DNA of 64,000 bases from CAYNZP01 sp964401835 (GTDB lineage Bacteria > Planctomycetota > Phycisphaerae > SM23-33). The notes beneath the pieces were generated by a model. That model did not search any database. It was not told the DNA's origin and saw only the letters and a list, made by a program, of their open reading frames with translations. Where the stretch lies: assembly GCA_964401835.1 (NCBI GenBank), contig CAYNZP010000004.1:62001-126000 (forward strand). The letters are read 5' to 3'. This document shows positions 1 through 9,119 of this stretch, in pieces; the first letter of the stretch is position 1, and each line of letters opens with the position of its first letter. The position numbers and the translations under genes were made by a program.

Positions 1-693
1 TGGCTCAATGAAATATTCTAGTACAAAACCGGTTTCAATTAGAAGATTCAACCAATAGGCTAATGTGTGTGTAAACCGGGGAACCTTAAACTTCGGGAAT
101 TTCTTTTTTAACTCTTGAGGTGTAACGCTAAATGTAAATTCCTCAATATTTCCGTTCTCTTCCCGAAAATAATCTCCGCATTCCAGAGCCACACGCTTGC
201 CTGTTTGATCGCAAGCCCATTTCCACCGGGATGTAGCAAAGCAAGGATGTGAGATGGAAAATTGCAAAAAGCCGCCTGGTTTTATTACTCTGAAAGCTTC
301 TTCAATAACTTTTCTAGTTTCTGGAATATCCATGAAACTCATGAATGCAACGGCGAAGTCAAAGCTTTCAACGCTGAAAGGCAAAGCTGTTGCACTGGCT
401 ATTTGGTAGTCAATTCCAAGAGGCTTTTCGTTTTCAGCTTGCTTGGCGTATTTTATAAATTTTGAAGAGATATCAACCCCCGTCATCTTTGAGCCCATTT
501 TTGCAACAAGACGGGTGTTGTGGCCTTCTCCGCAACCTATATCAAGCCCATGCAGGCTGTTTGTTTTGGGAAGCATTTCAAGAAAGGCCGGAGTATTGAC
601 ATAATCTCGATATACATCGTAGCCCATCCGAGACAGTTTGGTCCATATATCAGCATTTTGATTCCAGTATTCACCGACTTCTTTATGGTCCAT
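1..693 (-). CDS. Class I SAM-dependent methyltransferase (3' end outside window)
   Basis: The frame stays open from the ATG at 693 to the window edge, so the C-terminus is missing (231 codons visible). The N-terminal half carries SAM motif I, LDIGCGEGHNT, at about residues 49-59, followed by an acidic residue in GVDIS as expected for ribose binding. A later segment reads FAVAFMSFMDIPE and then VIKPGGFLQFS, typical of Methyltransf_11/25 proteins. The acceptor cannot be told from the sequence. It lies just downstream of dapL on the same strand and may be co-transcribed with it. The family call is firm; the substrate is unknown. Confidence 0.8.
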   Translation of the reverse strand, partial: MDHKEVGEYWNQNADIWTKLSRMGYDVYRDYVNTPAFLEMLPKTNSLHGLDIGCGEGHNTRLVAKMGSKMTGVDISSKFIKYAKQAENEKPLGIDYQIASATALPFSVESFDFAVAFMSFMDIPETRKVIEEAFRVIKPGGFLQFSISHPCFATSRWKWACDQTGKRVALECGDYFREENGNIEEFTFSVTPQELKKKFPKFKVPRFTHTLAYWLNLLIETGFVLEYFIEP

Positions 694-734
694 TTGCTAT
701 CTTTTCAAATAAAAGGTATGCCGTTTTATATTTT

Positions 735-1916
735 TTACACTTGGATTTCTGCAATTCGTCCCAAGGCCTCCTTGAGAACGTTATCCGGGTAAGTAAGTGA
801 TATCCGGAAGAAACCTTCGCCACATTTACCGTAACCCAGGCCCGGAGTTACCACAACGCCAGTCTTTTCCAGCAGGTCTTCGGCGAAAGCCGCACTCGAG
901 CCGTTATATTTTTCAGGTACTGGCGCCCAGATATAAATCGTGGCTTTGGGCTTTTCGATATTCCAACCGTGACTATTTAATGTGTCTACTACCAAATCCC
1001 TCCGTCGCTGATAAATCTCGTTGATAGGGGGGATGATTTCATCGGCCAGGTCCAGCGCTTTGGCTGCGGCGAATTGCACTGCCCTTAATGAGCCGTTGTC
1101 GATATTGTCTTTGACTGTCTTGAGGGCCTTGACTGCCGAGGCATTGCCGACAACGCAACCGAGTCGCCAACCGGTCATGTTAAAGGCCTTGGAAAGCGAG
1201 AAGAACTCGACAGCGACTTCATCAGCACCGTCTACCTCGAGGATGCTCGGGGCCTTGTAGCCTTCGTAAGTGTTCTCGCTGTACGCACTGTCATGGGCGA
1301 TGAGTATGTTGTGCTTTCGGCCGAATTCGACGGCTCGTTTGAAAAAGTCCAGGTCAGCAATCGCGGTCGTCGGATTGTTCGGATAATTCAGCCAGAGGAT
1401 TTTGGCTTTTGTCCGCACTTCGCTTTCAATGGTGTCGAAATCCGCGAGGAAATCATTTTCCTTCAAAAGCGGAAGCTGGTAGGTGGTTGCACCTGAAAAT
1501 ACATGCCCGATGTTATAAGTGGGGTAACCCGGAACCGGAGCGATGCCAATGTCGCCGGGATTCATGATTCCAAGACAAAGCTTCACGATTGCGTCCTTGC
1601 TGCCCATGGTCGTAACGATCTGATTTTCAGCAAGATCGACGCTGTATCTTCTCTTATAGAAATCTCGAATCGATTGCGGGAACTTGTCTACCGGGGCATC
1701 GCAACCATAACGGTGTCGATTTATGTCTTCAGTGTCCCGTACGGACCTGCAGAGTTCGTCAATTACGGCATCCGGCGTCGGATAATCCGGATCGCCGATG
1801 CCAAGGGTAATAACATTTACACCTTTTTCTTTTGCCGCTGCGATTTTCCGTCGCAGGTCAGCAAACAGATATGGCGGCAGAAGATTCAAACGATCAGAGA
1901 AATTTACTTCCATCAT
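735..1916 (-). CDS. dapL: LL-diaminopimelate aminotransferase-type PLP enzyme
   Basis: Fold-type I aminotransferase of about 393 residues. Visible are the N-terminal LPPYLFADL segment, GIGDPDYPTP (substrate/PLP region), WLNYPNNPTTA, and the PLP lysine in SLSKAFNMTGWRLG. This combination matches LL-DAP aminotransferases, which convert tetrahydrodipicolinate to LL-DAP in one step for lysine and peptidoglycan synthesis and occur in Chlamydiae and Planctomycetes. The frame is open up to an ATG at 1937, but AAAGG sits just ahead of the ATG at 1916, so that start is chosen. A related class I/II aminotransferase of other specificity is the main alternative. Confidence 0.82.
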   Translation of the reverse strand: MMEVNFSDRLNLLPPYLFADLRRKIAAAKEKGVNVITLGIGDPDYPTPDAVIDELCRSVRDTEDINRHRYGCDAPVDKFPQSIRDFYKRRYSVDLAENQIVTTMGSKDAIVKLCLGIMNPGDIGIAPVPGYPTYNIGHVFSGATTYQLPLLKENDFLADFDTIESEVRTKAKILWLNYPNNPTTAIADLDFFKRAVEFGRKHNILIAHDSAYSENTYEGYKAPSILEVDGADEVAVEFFSLSKAFNMTGWRLGCVVGNASAVKALKTVKDNIDNGSLRAVQFAAAKALDLADEIIPPINEIYQRRRDLVVDTLNSHGWNIEKPKATIYIWAPVPEKYNGSSAAFAEDLLEKTGVVVTPGLGYGKCGEGFFRISLTYPDNVLKEALGRIAEIQV

Positions 1917-2083
1917 TTTGCCTTTCGAGTAATCCATAATTCATTAGAGTCAGAAAGAGGCATTTTATCAGGTGTTTCCGCGCCCGCAACGGCTTGGATT
2001 GGCATAATTTTGCGAAAGCGTCATAAAAAAGCGAAATCTGTACAATAAAACATTCCTACCAGGACCTGGGGAGGTTCGGGAGG

Positions 2084-2290
2084 TTAAGAGATACTTCTTT
2101 TCACTTCTTTAAGATGCTGCAACAAATCAACAAGTGCCGGCAGCGCAGAGTCGATATTATCGGCTTCTAATATCATGTCCATTGCCTCAAACGCTGCAAG
2201 CAGGTTTTCTGCCCCTATGGTGGATAAGGTGACTTGGCAACCTTCACCACCAACGCCATTCTCATATTTCTGAACTAGTACTGCATTCAC
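2084..2290 (-). CDS. Small hypothetical protein
   Basis: A 68-residue protein of unknown function. It starts with GTG at 2290, preceded by a strong Shine-Dalgarno (AAGGAGAT, 6-8 nt away), which is the main evidence that it is real. The sequence is acidic and mostly helical, with a hydrophobic C-terminal half (LPALVDLLQHLKEV) that suggests a small helical bundle. It lies between smc and dapL on the same strand, separated from smc by about 130 bp. I do not recognise a family. Confidence 0.55.
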   Translation of the reverse strand: MNAVLVQKYENGVGGEGCQVTLSTIGAENLLAAFEAMDMILEADNIDSALPALVDLLQHLKEVKRSIS

Positions 2291-2421
2291 TGCTAATCTC
2301 CTTCCTCATTAAAAGGACCCCCTGGGGCAGCAGCAAATAGTGCTAACAGTGAAGCATGCTTTGGTGAAATATCCAAGCAATATTATTCACTGTTGAGGAA
2401 AGAAATTAATTGGAGGTGTTT

Positions 2422-5400
2422 TTAGGCACCGACGGGCTCGAGTTCTTTGTCAAGATTATGCCCCGCATCTTCGAAGCGGACAGAGATTCGTTTCGATACG
2501 CCGGGCTCTTGCATGGTTACACCATAAAGGACGCTTGCCATGCTCATGGTGCGTTTGGCGTGCGATATCATCAGGAACTGACTTGTCGAGACGAAGTCCT
2601 TCAAAAGGCGATTGAATCTCTCGTTGTTGGTTTCATCCAAGGCGGCATCTACCTCGTCCAACAGGCAGAACGGGCTTGGACGGCTACGGAAGATACTGAA
2701 CAGCATTGCCAGGGCGGTCATTGTTTTTTCGCCACCGGAAAGAAGAGACATATTTCGCAGCTCTTTGCCCGGAGGCCGGGCTACGATTTCTATTCCGCAC
2801 TCGAGTACATCTTCAGGATCGAGCAGGAGTATGTCAGCGCGTCCGCCGCCAAATAGCTTGCGGAACAGTTCGCGGAAGTTATTACGCACATCTTCAAATG
2901 TCTTGATGAACAGTTCGCGGCTTTCCTTGTTTATCTTGCGGATAAGCTCGGTGAGCTGTTTTTGGGAGTTATCTATGTCTTCCAATTGGGACGTGAGGAA
3001 TTCGCGACGCTTTTCAAGCTCTTCCTGCTCGCTTATCGCGTCGAGGTTGACGTTTCCAAGCCTTTCGATCTTCTGACGTAATTGCTGAATCTGGTCAGAT
3101 ACTGCCTGCCAGTCGCGATCTTCGTCATGTTCGTATTTCTGATAAAGATCGAGAATATTCATCCCCATCTCGTCGGAAGCCCGCGTGATAAGGTTTTCTA
3201 TTCGGACATCCACCTCACCAAGCTCAAGTTTGTTGGAATTGACATTCTCGTTGGCTTGGGTCTGGCTTTTGCGATTCTGACTTAAAGTGCTGCGGATTTC
3301 TTCCAGTCTTTCACTCAGCCCTCGTCTGCTTTCCTCTGCCTCTTCAGCTTCGCGGTTAAGTTTTTCGAGCTCCGCATACAGGCGATCTGTTTCTTCGCCA
3401 GCACCTTTTATAGATTCTTCGGCATCAGTGCGTCGGGAACGATTAAGCTCGATTTCAGCCCTTCCAGTTTCGATATCCTTTAGCATATGCTCGCTTTGCC
3501 GCCTCAGGGCTATAAGGGCATCTCTGATTGATCTTTTCTTTTCCTCAACTTGTGCCAGCGATACTTTGTGCTCTGTAATTTGGGTGGCGAGTTCTTCCTG
3601 ACGCTGGCTGGCTGAGGCGATTTGTTCATTGAGTTTTTCTATAGAGGCCTGCCTTTGGGCATTAAGCTGCTCGAGCTCAGTTGATTTATCCTTGGCTTGA
3701 TGCTCCTGATTGACAGCTGATTCAATTTGCTGCGAGAGCTCCTTGATATCTTCAGCAATCAACGGTTTTTCCTGTTTAAGAGAGCTTATCTGCTCATCCA
3801 ACTGCTGAAGTTTACTTTCGCATTCAACACGTTCGGTGTTGGCTTCGTAAATAGCTGTTCTCAGAGACTGCTGGAGTTTTTCGAGATGTTCCCGCTCGTC
3901 ATGCTTGGTCTTGCAAAGCTCATCCAGTTCACCTATGCGGTTTTCAAGCTGCAATTGTCTGGATTCCAGCTCGGCTAGCTCACTTTGGCGAGTAATGACG
4001 CCTGCGCCGCGGCTGGCTGAGCCAAGTCGAACTCTGCCATCTGCTTCCAGTACCTCACCGGTTGAAGTTACAAATCTGAACCCGCCGGGCAGTGATTGGC
4101 GAGCAGAAAAAGCATCCGATAGGGATTCGACAATTAAAGTCTTGCCCAAAAGTCTCCAGATAGCCGGGGACAGCCAGGCGTCAAACTTTACCCAATCGAC
4201 GACCCGGGCCACGATTTGGCTCTGCCGGGAAATATCAAGCTCATCTTTGAAGGTTTCAAGCCGATCAAGGCATAGAATCTCGACCGAGCTGTTCTCGCCG
4301 AGGACTTCATTAAAATCTGCCTGGCTCGCTATCAGTTCGTCGGATTTTTCGACAATAAGATGCTGGTCCGCACCGGCAAGTGCAGCTTCGACAACAAGGG
4401 CATGCTCGATATCTGTCTGGATAAACTCACCAAGAATACCGCGTACGCATTGAAGTTTATCCGCATTTTTAGCTTCCAACACACGCTTAACACCCGAACC
4501 TATACCTTCGAGCCGCTTCTGCATTTCACAAATCGCTTCGATTCGGCTGGCGGTAGCACTCCGCTGTTCGCGTATGGAGAAAAGCTCGTTTTGCAATTTA
4601 TTCTCGGTGTCAATAACAGTCTGGCTGGACTTTTTGGTTTCTTCGAGCTTCTTGTGGGAAGCATCGAGCACCTCTTTTACATCACCGAGCTTGGCGTCAA
4701 ATTGTGCTCGCTTGGTAAGCGTTTGCTGAATCGATTCGTCGATTTCCCCCGCTCTTTCGGAGAGCCTGTTTTTCTGGCCGTGGAGATTTTCCTGGCGGAT
4801 TTTCAGGCCCTGGATTTCGTTGTGCAGGCTTGCGGTTCTCCGCATGATATCGATGGTGCCAGCCTTTTCGTCTTCCAACTGGGCCTGCAGGTGTGTTATT
4901 GCCAGTTGGCCGGAGGTATGTTCCTCTCTTACAGCTTCGTAAAGTTGATTCAGTTCGGTAACCCGAGAATCGATTTGCTCAAGCTGGTGAGTTTGAGTTT
5001 CGATATCTTCAGTGACCGAAGCCATTTTAGCTTCCTGCTCTTCGCATCTAGAAGCAACTGATACGATTTGATCGCCAAGTTCTTTGACCCTGGCTGTAAG
5101 CATTTCCGCCCGTTCCTGGCAGGTTGTTATTTGCCCACCCTTGGCAGCTAGCCGTGATTGGAGCTGGCGGCTTGTGCGTTCCAGATCGACAAGTTCCACC
5201 TCAGTGCCGCTACGGTTTGCTTCGAGTTTGTCTATCTGGGCATTTATTGCCGATAGAGAGTCGTTTGCGGAATCCAGCTTTTCCTGCAATTCCTTTCGCT
5301 TGTAACTACGTTTGTGATATTGCGCGAGGAAATGAATAGATCGCAGCTCGCTGAGTTCCTGCGTGTATGTCTGATAGTTACGGGCTTTGCCAGCCTGGTA

Positions 5401-6036
5401 TTTTATCGAGCGAAGCCTCTTTTCAACTTCCTGCAGGATGTCGTTTACACGCAGGAGGTTTTGCTCCACCCTGTCGAGCTTGCGCAGGGCCTCCTTTTTG
5501 CGGGCTTTGTACTTACTTATACCGGCGGCTTCGTCAAAGATCGCCCTCCGCTCGTCATGACCTGCCTGGAGGAACGCTTCGACCCGGCCCTGTTCGATAA
5601 GGTTATAGGCATTCATTCCAATGCCGGTATCCAGGAACATCTCACGGATGTCCTTTAACCGGGCTGGCTGCTTGTTTACGAGGTATTCGCTTTGCCCGGA
5701 ACGGAAAAGCCTTCTGGAGATGGAAAGTTCAGCGCTGGCAGAATCGTCATCGTCGCCAAGCTTGACCATGCCGCTGGAATTGTCAAACACAAGAGTGACC
5801 TGGGCAGAACCGGAAGGGCGGCGTTTGCTGGAGCCGTTGAATATGACGTCCAGCATTTCCGTTCCTCGCAACGATTTGGCGGACTGTTCACCGAGTACCC
5901 ACTTGAAGGCATCGACGATGTTACTCTTTCCGCAACCGTTCGGTCCGACTACACAGGTTATTCCTTCATCAAATTCGAACTCTGTACGGTCCGCGAAACT
6001 TTTGAATCCGGAGAGTATTAGCTTTTTAAGTCTCAT
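2422..6036 (-). CDS. smc: Chromosome segregation protein SMC
   Basis: Full-length condensin SMC ATPase of 1204 residues, the usual size. Domains in order: N-terminal ABC half with Walker A GPNGCGKSNIVDAFKWVLGE (about residues 33-52); long coiled coil rich in E/K/Q/L; hinge around 500-690 with the glycine-rich GSASRGAGVI stretch; returning coiled coil; C-terminal ABC half with signature LLSGGEKTMTALAMLF and Walker B PFCLLDEVDAALDETN. It would dimerise at the hinge and compact and segregate the chromosome with ScpA/ScpB, which are not in this window. Several long antisense frames inside it are compositional shadows of the coiled coil. Confidence 0.97.
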   Translation of the reverse strand: MRLKKLILSGFKSFADRTEFEFDEGITCVVGPNGCGKSNIVDAFKWVLGEQSAKSLRGTEMLDVIFNGSSKRRPSGSAQVTLVFDNSSGMVKLGDDDDSASAELSISRRLFRSGQSEYLVNKQPARLKDIREMFLDTGIGMNAYNLIEQGRVEAFLQAGHDERRAIFDEAAGISKYKARKKEALRKLDRVEQNLLRVNDILQEVEKRLRSIKYQAGKARNYQTYTQELSELRSIHFLAQYHKRSYKRKELQEKLDSANDSLSAINAQIDKLEANRSGTEVELVDLERTSRQLQSRLAAKGGQITTCQERAEMLTARVKELGDQIVSVASRCEEQEAKMASVTEDIETQTHQLEQIDSRVTELNQLYEAVREEHTSGQLAITHLQAQLEDEKAGTIDIMRRTASLHNEIQGLKIRQENLHGQKNRLSERAGEIDESIQQTLTKRAQFDAKLGDVKEVLDASHKKLEETKKSSQTVIDTENKLQNELFSIREQRSATASRIEAICEMQKRLEGIGSGVKRVLEAKNADKLQCVRGILGEFIQTDIEHALVVEAALAGADQHLIVEKSDELIASQADFNEVLGENSSVEILCLDRLETFKDELDISRQSQIVARVVDWVKFDAWLSPAIWRLLGKTLIVESLSDAFSARQSLPGGFRFVTSTGEVLEADGRVRLGSASRGAGVITRQSELAELESRQLQLENRIGELDELCKTKHDEREHLEKLQQSLRTAIYEANTERVECESKLQQLDEQISSLKQEKPLIAEDIKELSQQIESAVNQEHQAKDKSTELEQLNAQRQASIEKLNEQIASASQRQEELATQITEHKVSLAQVEEKKRSIRDALIALRRQSEHMLKDIETGRAEIELNRSRRTDAEESIKGAGEETDRLYAELEKLNREAEEAEESRRGLSERLEEIRSTLSQNRKSQTQANENVNSNKLELGEVDVRIENLITRASDEMGMNILDLYQKYEHDEDRDWQAVSDQIQQLRQKIERLGNVNLDAISEQEELEKRREFLTSQLEDIDNSQKQLTELIRKINKESRELFIKTFEDVRNNFRELFRKLFGGGRADILLLDPEDVLECGIEIVARPPGKELRNMSLLSGGEKTMTALAMLFSIFRSRPSPFCLLDEVDAALDETNNERFNRLLKDFVSTSQFLMISHAKRTMSMASVLYGVTMQEPGVSKRISVRFEDAGHNLDKELEPVGA

Positions 6037-6097
6037 ACTTCGGCGTCGTCCTTAACGCTGAAAGAACACATATACCATCCATGGTATACCCGAGGCA

Positions 6098-7834
6098 CTA
6101 AGGCCCCGGCATATCGGGCCTACCTACTGTGGTGGTACTTCGATAGATTTTCTGCACTTCCGGCAATGGTTGCAAGACGAATTTTGCCAAGATGTCATTT
6201 TCTCTGCACATACGGTGTAGAACGCCAATGACCTGCCCGTAGGTAAGTCCAAGTCCCAGCCGCTGTCCATTTTCTCCGCGAACAGGCCTTGAGCCTAGAG
6301 TTTGAATAAGCGAACTAACTTTGAAATCTATAAAGAATGGATCACTCAAGGAATTTGTTCGTTGTATCTTCCTGAATAACATGATCTTATCGTCATTTTT
6401 TCTAGCGTTTATGGTTATGAGGTCATCTGGTGGATTGAAGAATAACGGCCTGCAAATATTCATGTCCTTGCCAAAGAGGACGATCTTCGGCTCTTTTGTT
6501 TGAGTGGCGTAGACGACATAATCACGGCTTGAGTTGACAAGATCAAGCTTGAATTGGCCATCGACATCTATGCGTCTAATCCGGCTTTTGTCGCCAAGTT
6601 TGGTTAATGCTTCGTATGCTGCGATACGGATAAGTACATTCTCATCGTCGAGCAGTTTTTTGAGACTGGAAGCGGACTGCGGGAATTTTCTGGCTTTGCC
6701 GAGTTCCTCTATTGCTGGCAGCTGAAGAGGAGAGTTAGCTGTGGTTGCGAACCTTCTTACAACATCCAGTGCGACTTCGTCACCCAGCCGAAGCCCTGTT
6801 CTGGCTGAGTAAAAGGAGGCTTCAGGATGCTTTGAGGTATAGAGAGTCTGCAAAACGGGAACTGTTTGGCGCCCCATGGCTTCCCAGACAAAAGCCAGTC
6901 CATCGTGGTTGGCACTAGGTTGCTCCATGGTTACTGCGATCTTCCTGGCTTGTTTTTCCCATTGCCCCGGGCCGCCACGAAGCGGTATGTGCAGGATCAG
7001 TTTCAGGAAATGCTCATAATCGTCTCTGGCAGCTTGTGGAATAGTTATCTCTATTGTCGAAGGGTTCTTTGCCTTGGCGACTTTTTCATGTTTTTCGAGC
7101 GGATACCATTCCTTTACGCTTTTGTTGATCATCTGGTCTATGAGCCTGCACCTTTCGTACTCCGGTTTGCGAAGCTGAAGGCGTATTGGTTTTGCTCTTA
7201 TGACTCTGCCTCCGCCGATTATTCGGCCAATGCGGCTTTTGGCTTGCTCTGTAGGATTGGAACTGTCGAGGAACGGATTAACGAAGATCGGTCCCGAAAC
7301 TTCGGCAAGTCTCATGGTCGGGCCTTCGACGGAAGCTTTTCCTCCAACAGCTAACCGCAGGTCTGTTGGCATGAGTATTCCGCCATCGAGGCTACGGGTC
7401 TGCGTTTGGGGTAGGGCGCTTACGTTAACATCGAATTGCGAACCAACCGGAGCTCCGTGTGGATATGCGCCGCCTGAAAGAATCGTCGCTGTATCTAAAT
7501 CTCTAAGAATACGGGAAGGGGTAACCATCTCAGTCCCGGCTGTCCAGGAACCTAGATTTTGCTTGGCGAGGTATTCCTTCATATACTTCTGAAGGTGGGA
7601 GGGAACAGCAGATGAGCCGTTGTTTCCCAGGCCCACAACAAGGCCGTACCCTTGCACTGCTATGTCACCGGTAACCAGGTCAGCATATTGTGCAACCGTA
7701 CCTTCCACCTGGGGTGAAATCCTGATTGCACCATCCTGGTTTTTGGCGTTCAAAGCATTTGCGGAATTGCAGCCGAGAATTGCTGCACAAATACACAACC
7801 CCACGCTAGCCAATAAGAAAAATCTCCTGGGCAT
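6098..7834 (-). CDS. FlgI-like (P-ring fold) lipoprotein with HEAT-like C-terminal part
   Basis: The chosen start (ATG 7834, AGGAG about 11 nt upstream) gives a 578-residue protein opening with a lipoprotein signal, MPRRFFLLASVG...AAILGC. Residues about 50-330 resemble flagellar P-ring protein FlgI: GYGLVVGLGNNGSS, SGGAYPHGAPVGSQFDVNVSA and LDGGILMPTDL match the conserved FlgI core. From about residue 340 the protein changes to helical repeats of HEAT type (VLIRIAAYEALTKLGD). No flagellar gene is nearby. A role in an envelope ring is inference; FlgI proper is about 365 residues, secreted but not lipidated. An upstream in-frame start at 7954 is possible but would bury the signal. Confidence 0.7.
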   Translation of the reverse strand: MPRRFFLLASVGLCICAAILGCNSANALNAKNQDGAIRISPQVEGTVAQYADLVTGDIAVQGYGLVVGLGNNGSSAVPSHLQKYMKEYLAKQNLGSWTAGTEMVTPSRILRDLDTATILSGGAYPHGAPVGSQFDVNVSALPQTQTRSLDGGILMPTDLRLAVGGKASVEGPTMRLAEVSGPIFVNPFLDSSNPTEQAKSRIGRIIGGGRVIRAKPIRLQLRKPEYERCRLIDQMINKSVKEWYPLEKHEKVAKAKNPSTIEITIPQAARDDYEHFLKLILHIPLRGGPGQWEKQARKIAVTMEQPSANHDGLAFVWEAMGRQTVPVLQTLYTSKHPEASFYSARTGLRLGDEVALDVVRRFATTANSPLQLPAIEELGKARKFPQSASSLKKLLDDENVLIRIAAYEALTKLGDKSRIRRIDVDGQFKLDLVNSSRDYVVYATQTKEPKIVLFGKDMNICRPLFFNPPDDLITINARKNDDKIMLFRKIQRTNSLSDPFFIDFKVSSLIQTLGSRPVRGENGQRLGLGLTYGQVIGVLHRMCRENDILAKFVLQPLPEVQKIYRSTTTVGRPDMPGP

Positions 7835-7984
7835 GTGCCTTGTCACTCCTGGATTATTATCGGACCTTACAAAAAGGCGGCTTGAGTCTTTTAAAGGGCG
7901 ATAACCTTTTGCCCCCGGCAAGCTGAACCTTTTACTCCTACAGGTCTTGATCATAACAAATTTTAAAAGCCAGATTTCGGACGA

Positions 7985-8890
7985 CTAATCAAAAACAGGT
8001 CTGGCATCTTCATCTGAAACTTCGGTTCTGGCTGCCGATGCTGTCGGCTGGGCAGCAGAAACCGAAGTACTTGATTTTTTGACTTCGGTAAGTGGTGGTA
8101 TAATCAGCTTCTGGCCTATCTGCAGCTCGTTGGGGACGGCATTAGGGTTAGCTTTACCGATGAGGTAAGAATATTTTCCATGGCCATATACCTTCTTTGC
8201 TACGCCCCAAAAGCCCTGGTCGCCATCCTGGACGATATAAAGCTTGCTGCCGGAACTTGTCACAATAGTTACAGGTGAAGCAGATAGCGTTTTAGGTTTG
8301 TCCGGCAGTGGAGGGATAATCAATTTCTGCCCGACTTGAAGCTTATAGGTATCCACTTTCGGATTAGCTTCTTTGATCAGCCTCCATTTGCTGCTGTTTC
8401 CATACATTTTTACTGCAACGGCCTGGAAGCCGTTATCGCCTTTTTGGACAGTGTATGTCTTCGGTGCCTTGCGGACAGTTGGAATCACCGGGGAGACAGT
8501 TGGAGATTTAATTGAAATCGTGCCAATTGGAGATGTTTGTTTTTTTAGCGTTATGGTTTCGCCAATGGGTTTTGTATCAGCCGGGCGAATCGATGGGCCG
8601 ACCTTGATGTTTGGGCTGATAAGCGGTTTTGGCTCGACTGGTTTGGGAAGTATTGTCGGTTTCACATCTGTCTTGGCAATAACGACTTCATCTTCGGCTG
8701 TGGTTTTGGCCAGTGGAGTCGGCAGTTCCAGCCGATTGTTATGATCCTGCGGCTGGATGTTTTCCTCTATGGCCGATATCTGATCTTCCTGATTTTGCTT
8801 ATCTGCTGGTGCGGCAAGGAAATATACTACCGCAGCTATTGCGATAAAAAGACCGACCGCCATGCCGATTTTTATGTCATTTGAACGCAT
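7985..8890 (-). CDS. Membrane-anchored protein with two LysM domains
   Basis: 301 residues. A single N-terminal membrane segment (GMAVGLFIAIAAVVYFLA) is followed by a proline/lysine-rich linker and two LysM repeats, each opening with YTVQKGDNGF / YIVQDGDQGF and closing with VGQKLIIPPL / IGQKLIIPPL (about residues 144-195 and 215-270). LysM binds N-acetylglucosamine polymers, so the protein probably tethers to peptidoglycan. It lies on the same strand as the FlgI-like lipoprotein just downstream, and both would act in the envelope. A short unstructured tail follows the second repeat. The enzymatic role, if any, is not visible. Confidence 0.75.
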   Translation of the reverse strand: MRSNDIKIGMAVGLFIAIAAVVYFLAAPADKQNQEDQISAIEENIQPQDHNNRLELPTPLAKTTAEDEVVIAKTDVKPTILPKPVEPKPLISPNIKVGPSIRPADTKPIGETITLKKQTSPIGTISIKSPTVSPVIPTVRKAPKTYTVQKGDNGFQAVAVKMYGNSSKWRLIKEANPKVDTYKLQVGQKLIIPPLPDKPKTLSASPVTIVTSSGSKLYIVQDGDQGFWGVAKKVYGHGKYSYLIGKANPNAVPNELQIGQKLIIPPLTEVKKSSTSVSAAQPTASAARTEVSDEDARPVFD

Positions 8891-9119
8891 TTTAAAGCAC
8901 TCCTTTGGATGCTATCCGGATGCAATGTTTGAGGGGTGTTTACCATAGCCAATATTAAAGCGCAGCAAGGCCCGATAAGCAACTGATTTTCTGGGTTCAA
9001 GGGGCCGAAAAGTTAAGACAATCGCTATCTTTGTCAAAATAACCTCTTAATTTTGAAGTTATGGATACTCAAAATGTTTCTCGAACCTGGGCTGACACGG
9101 GGGTGTTTAAAGAGCTATA

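Noticed and set aside
4360..5061. 233-codon plus-strand open frame inside smc
   Set aside because: Antisense shadow of the smc coiled coil; no SD and no family motif.
9000..9119. FMN riboswitch before ribD
   Set aside because: Conserved RFN-element blocks are not present.
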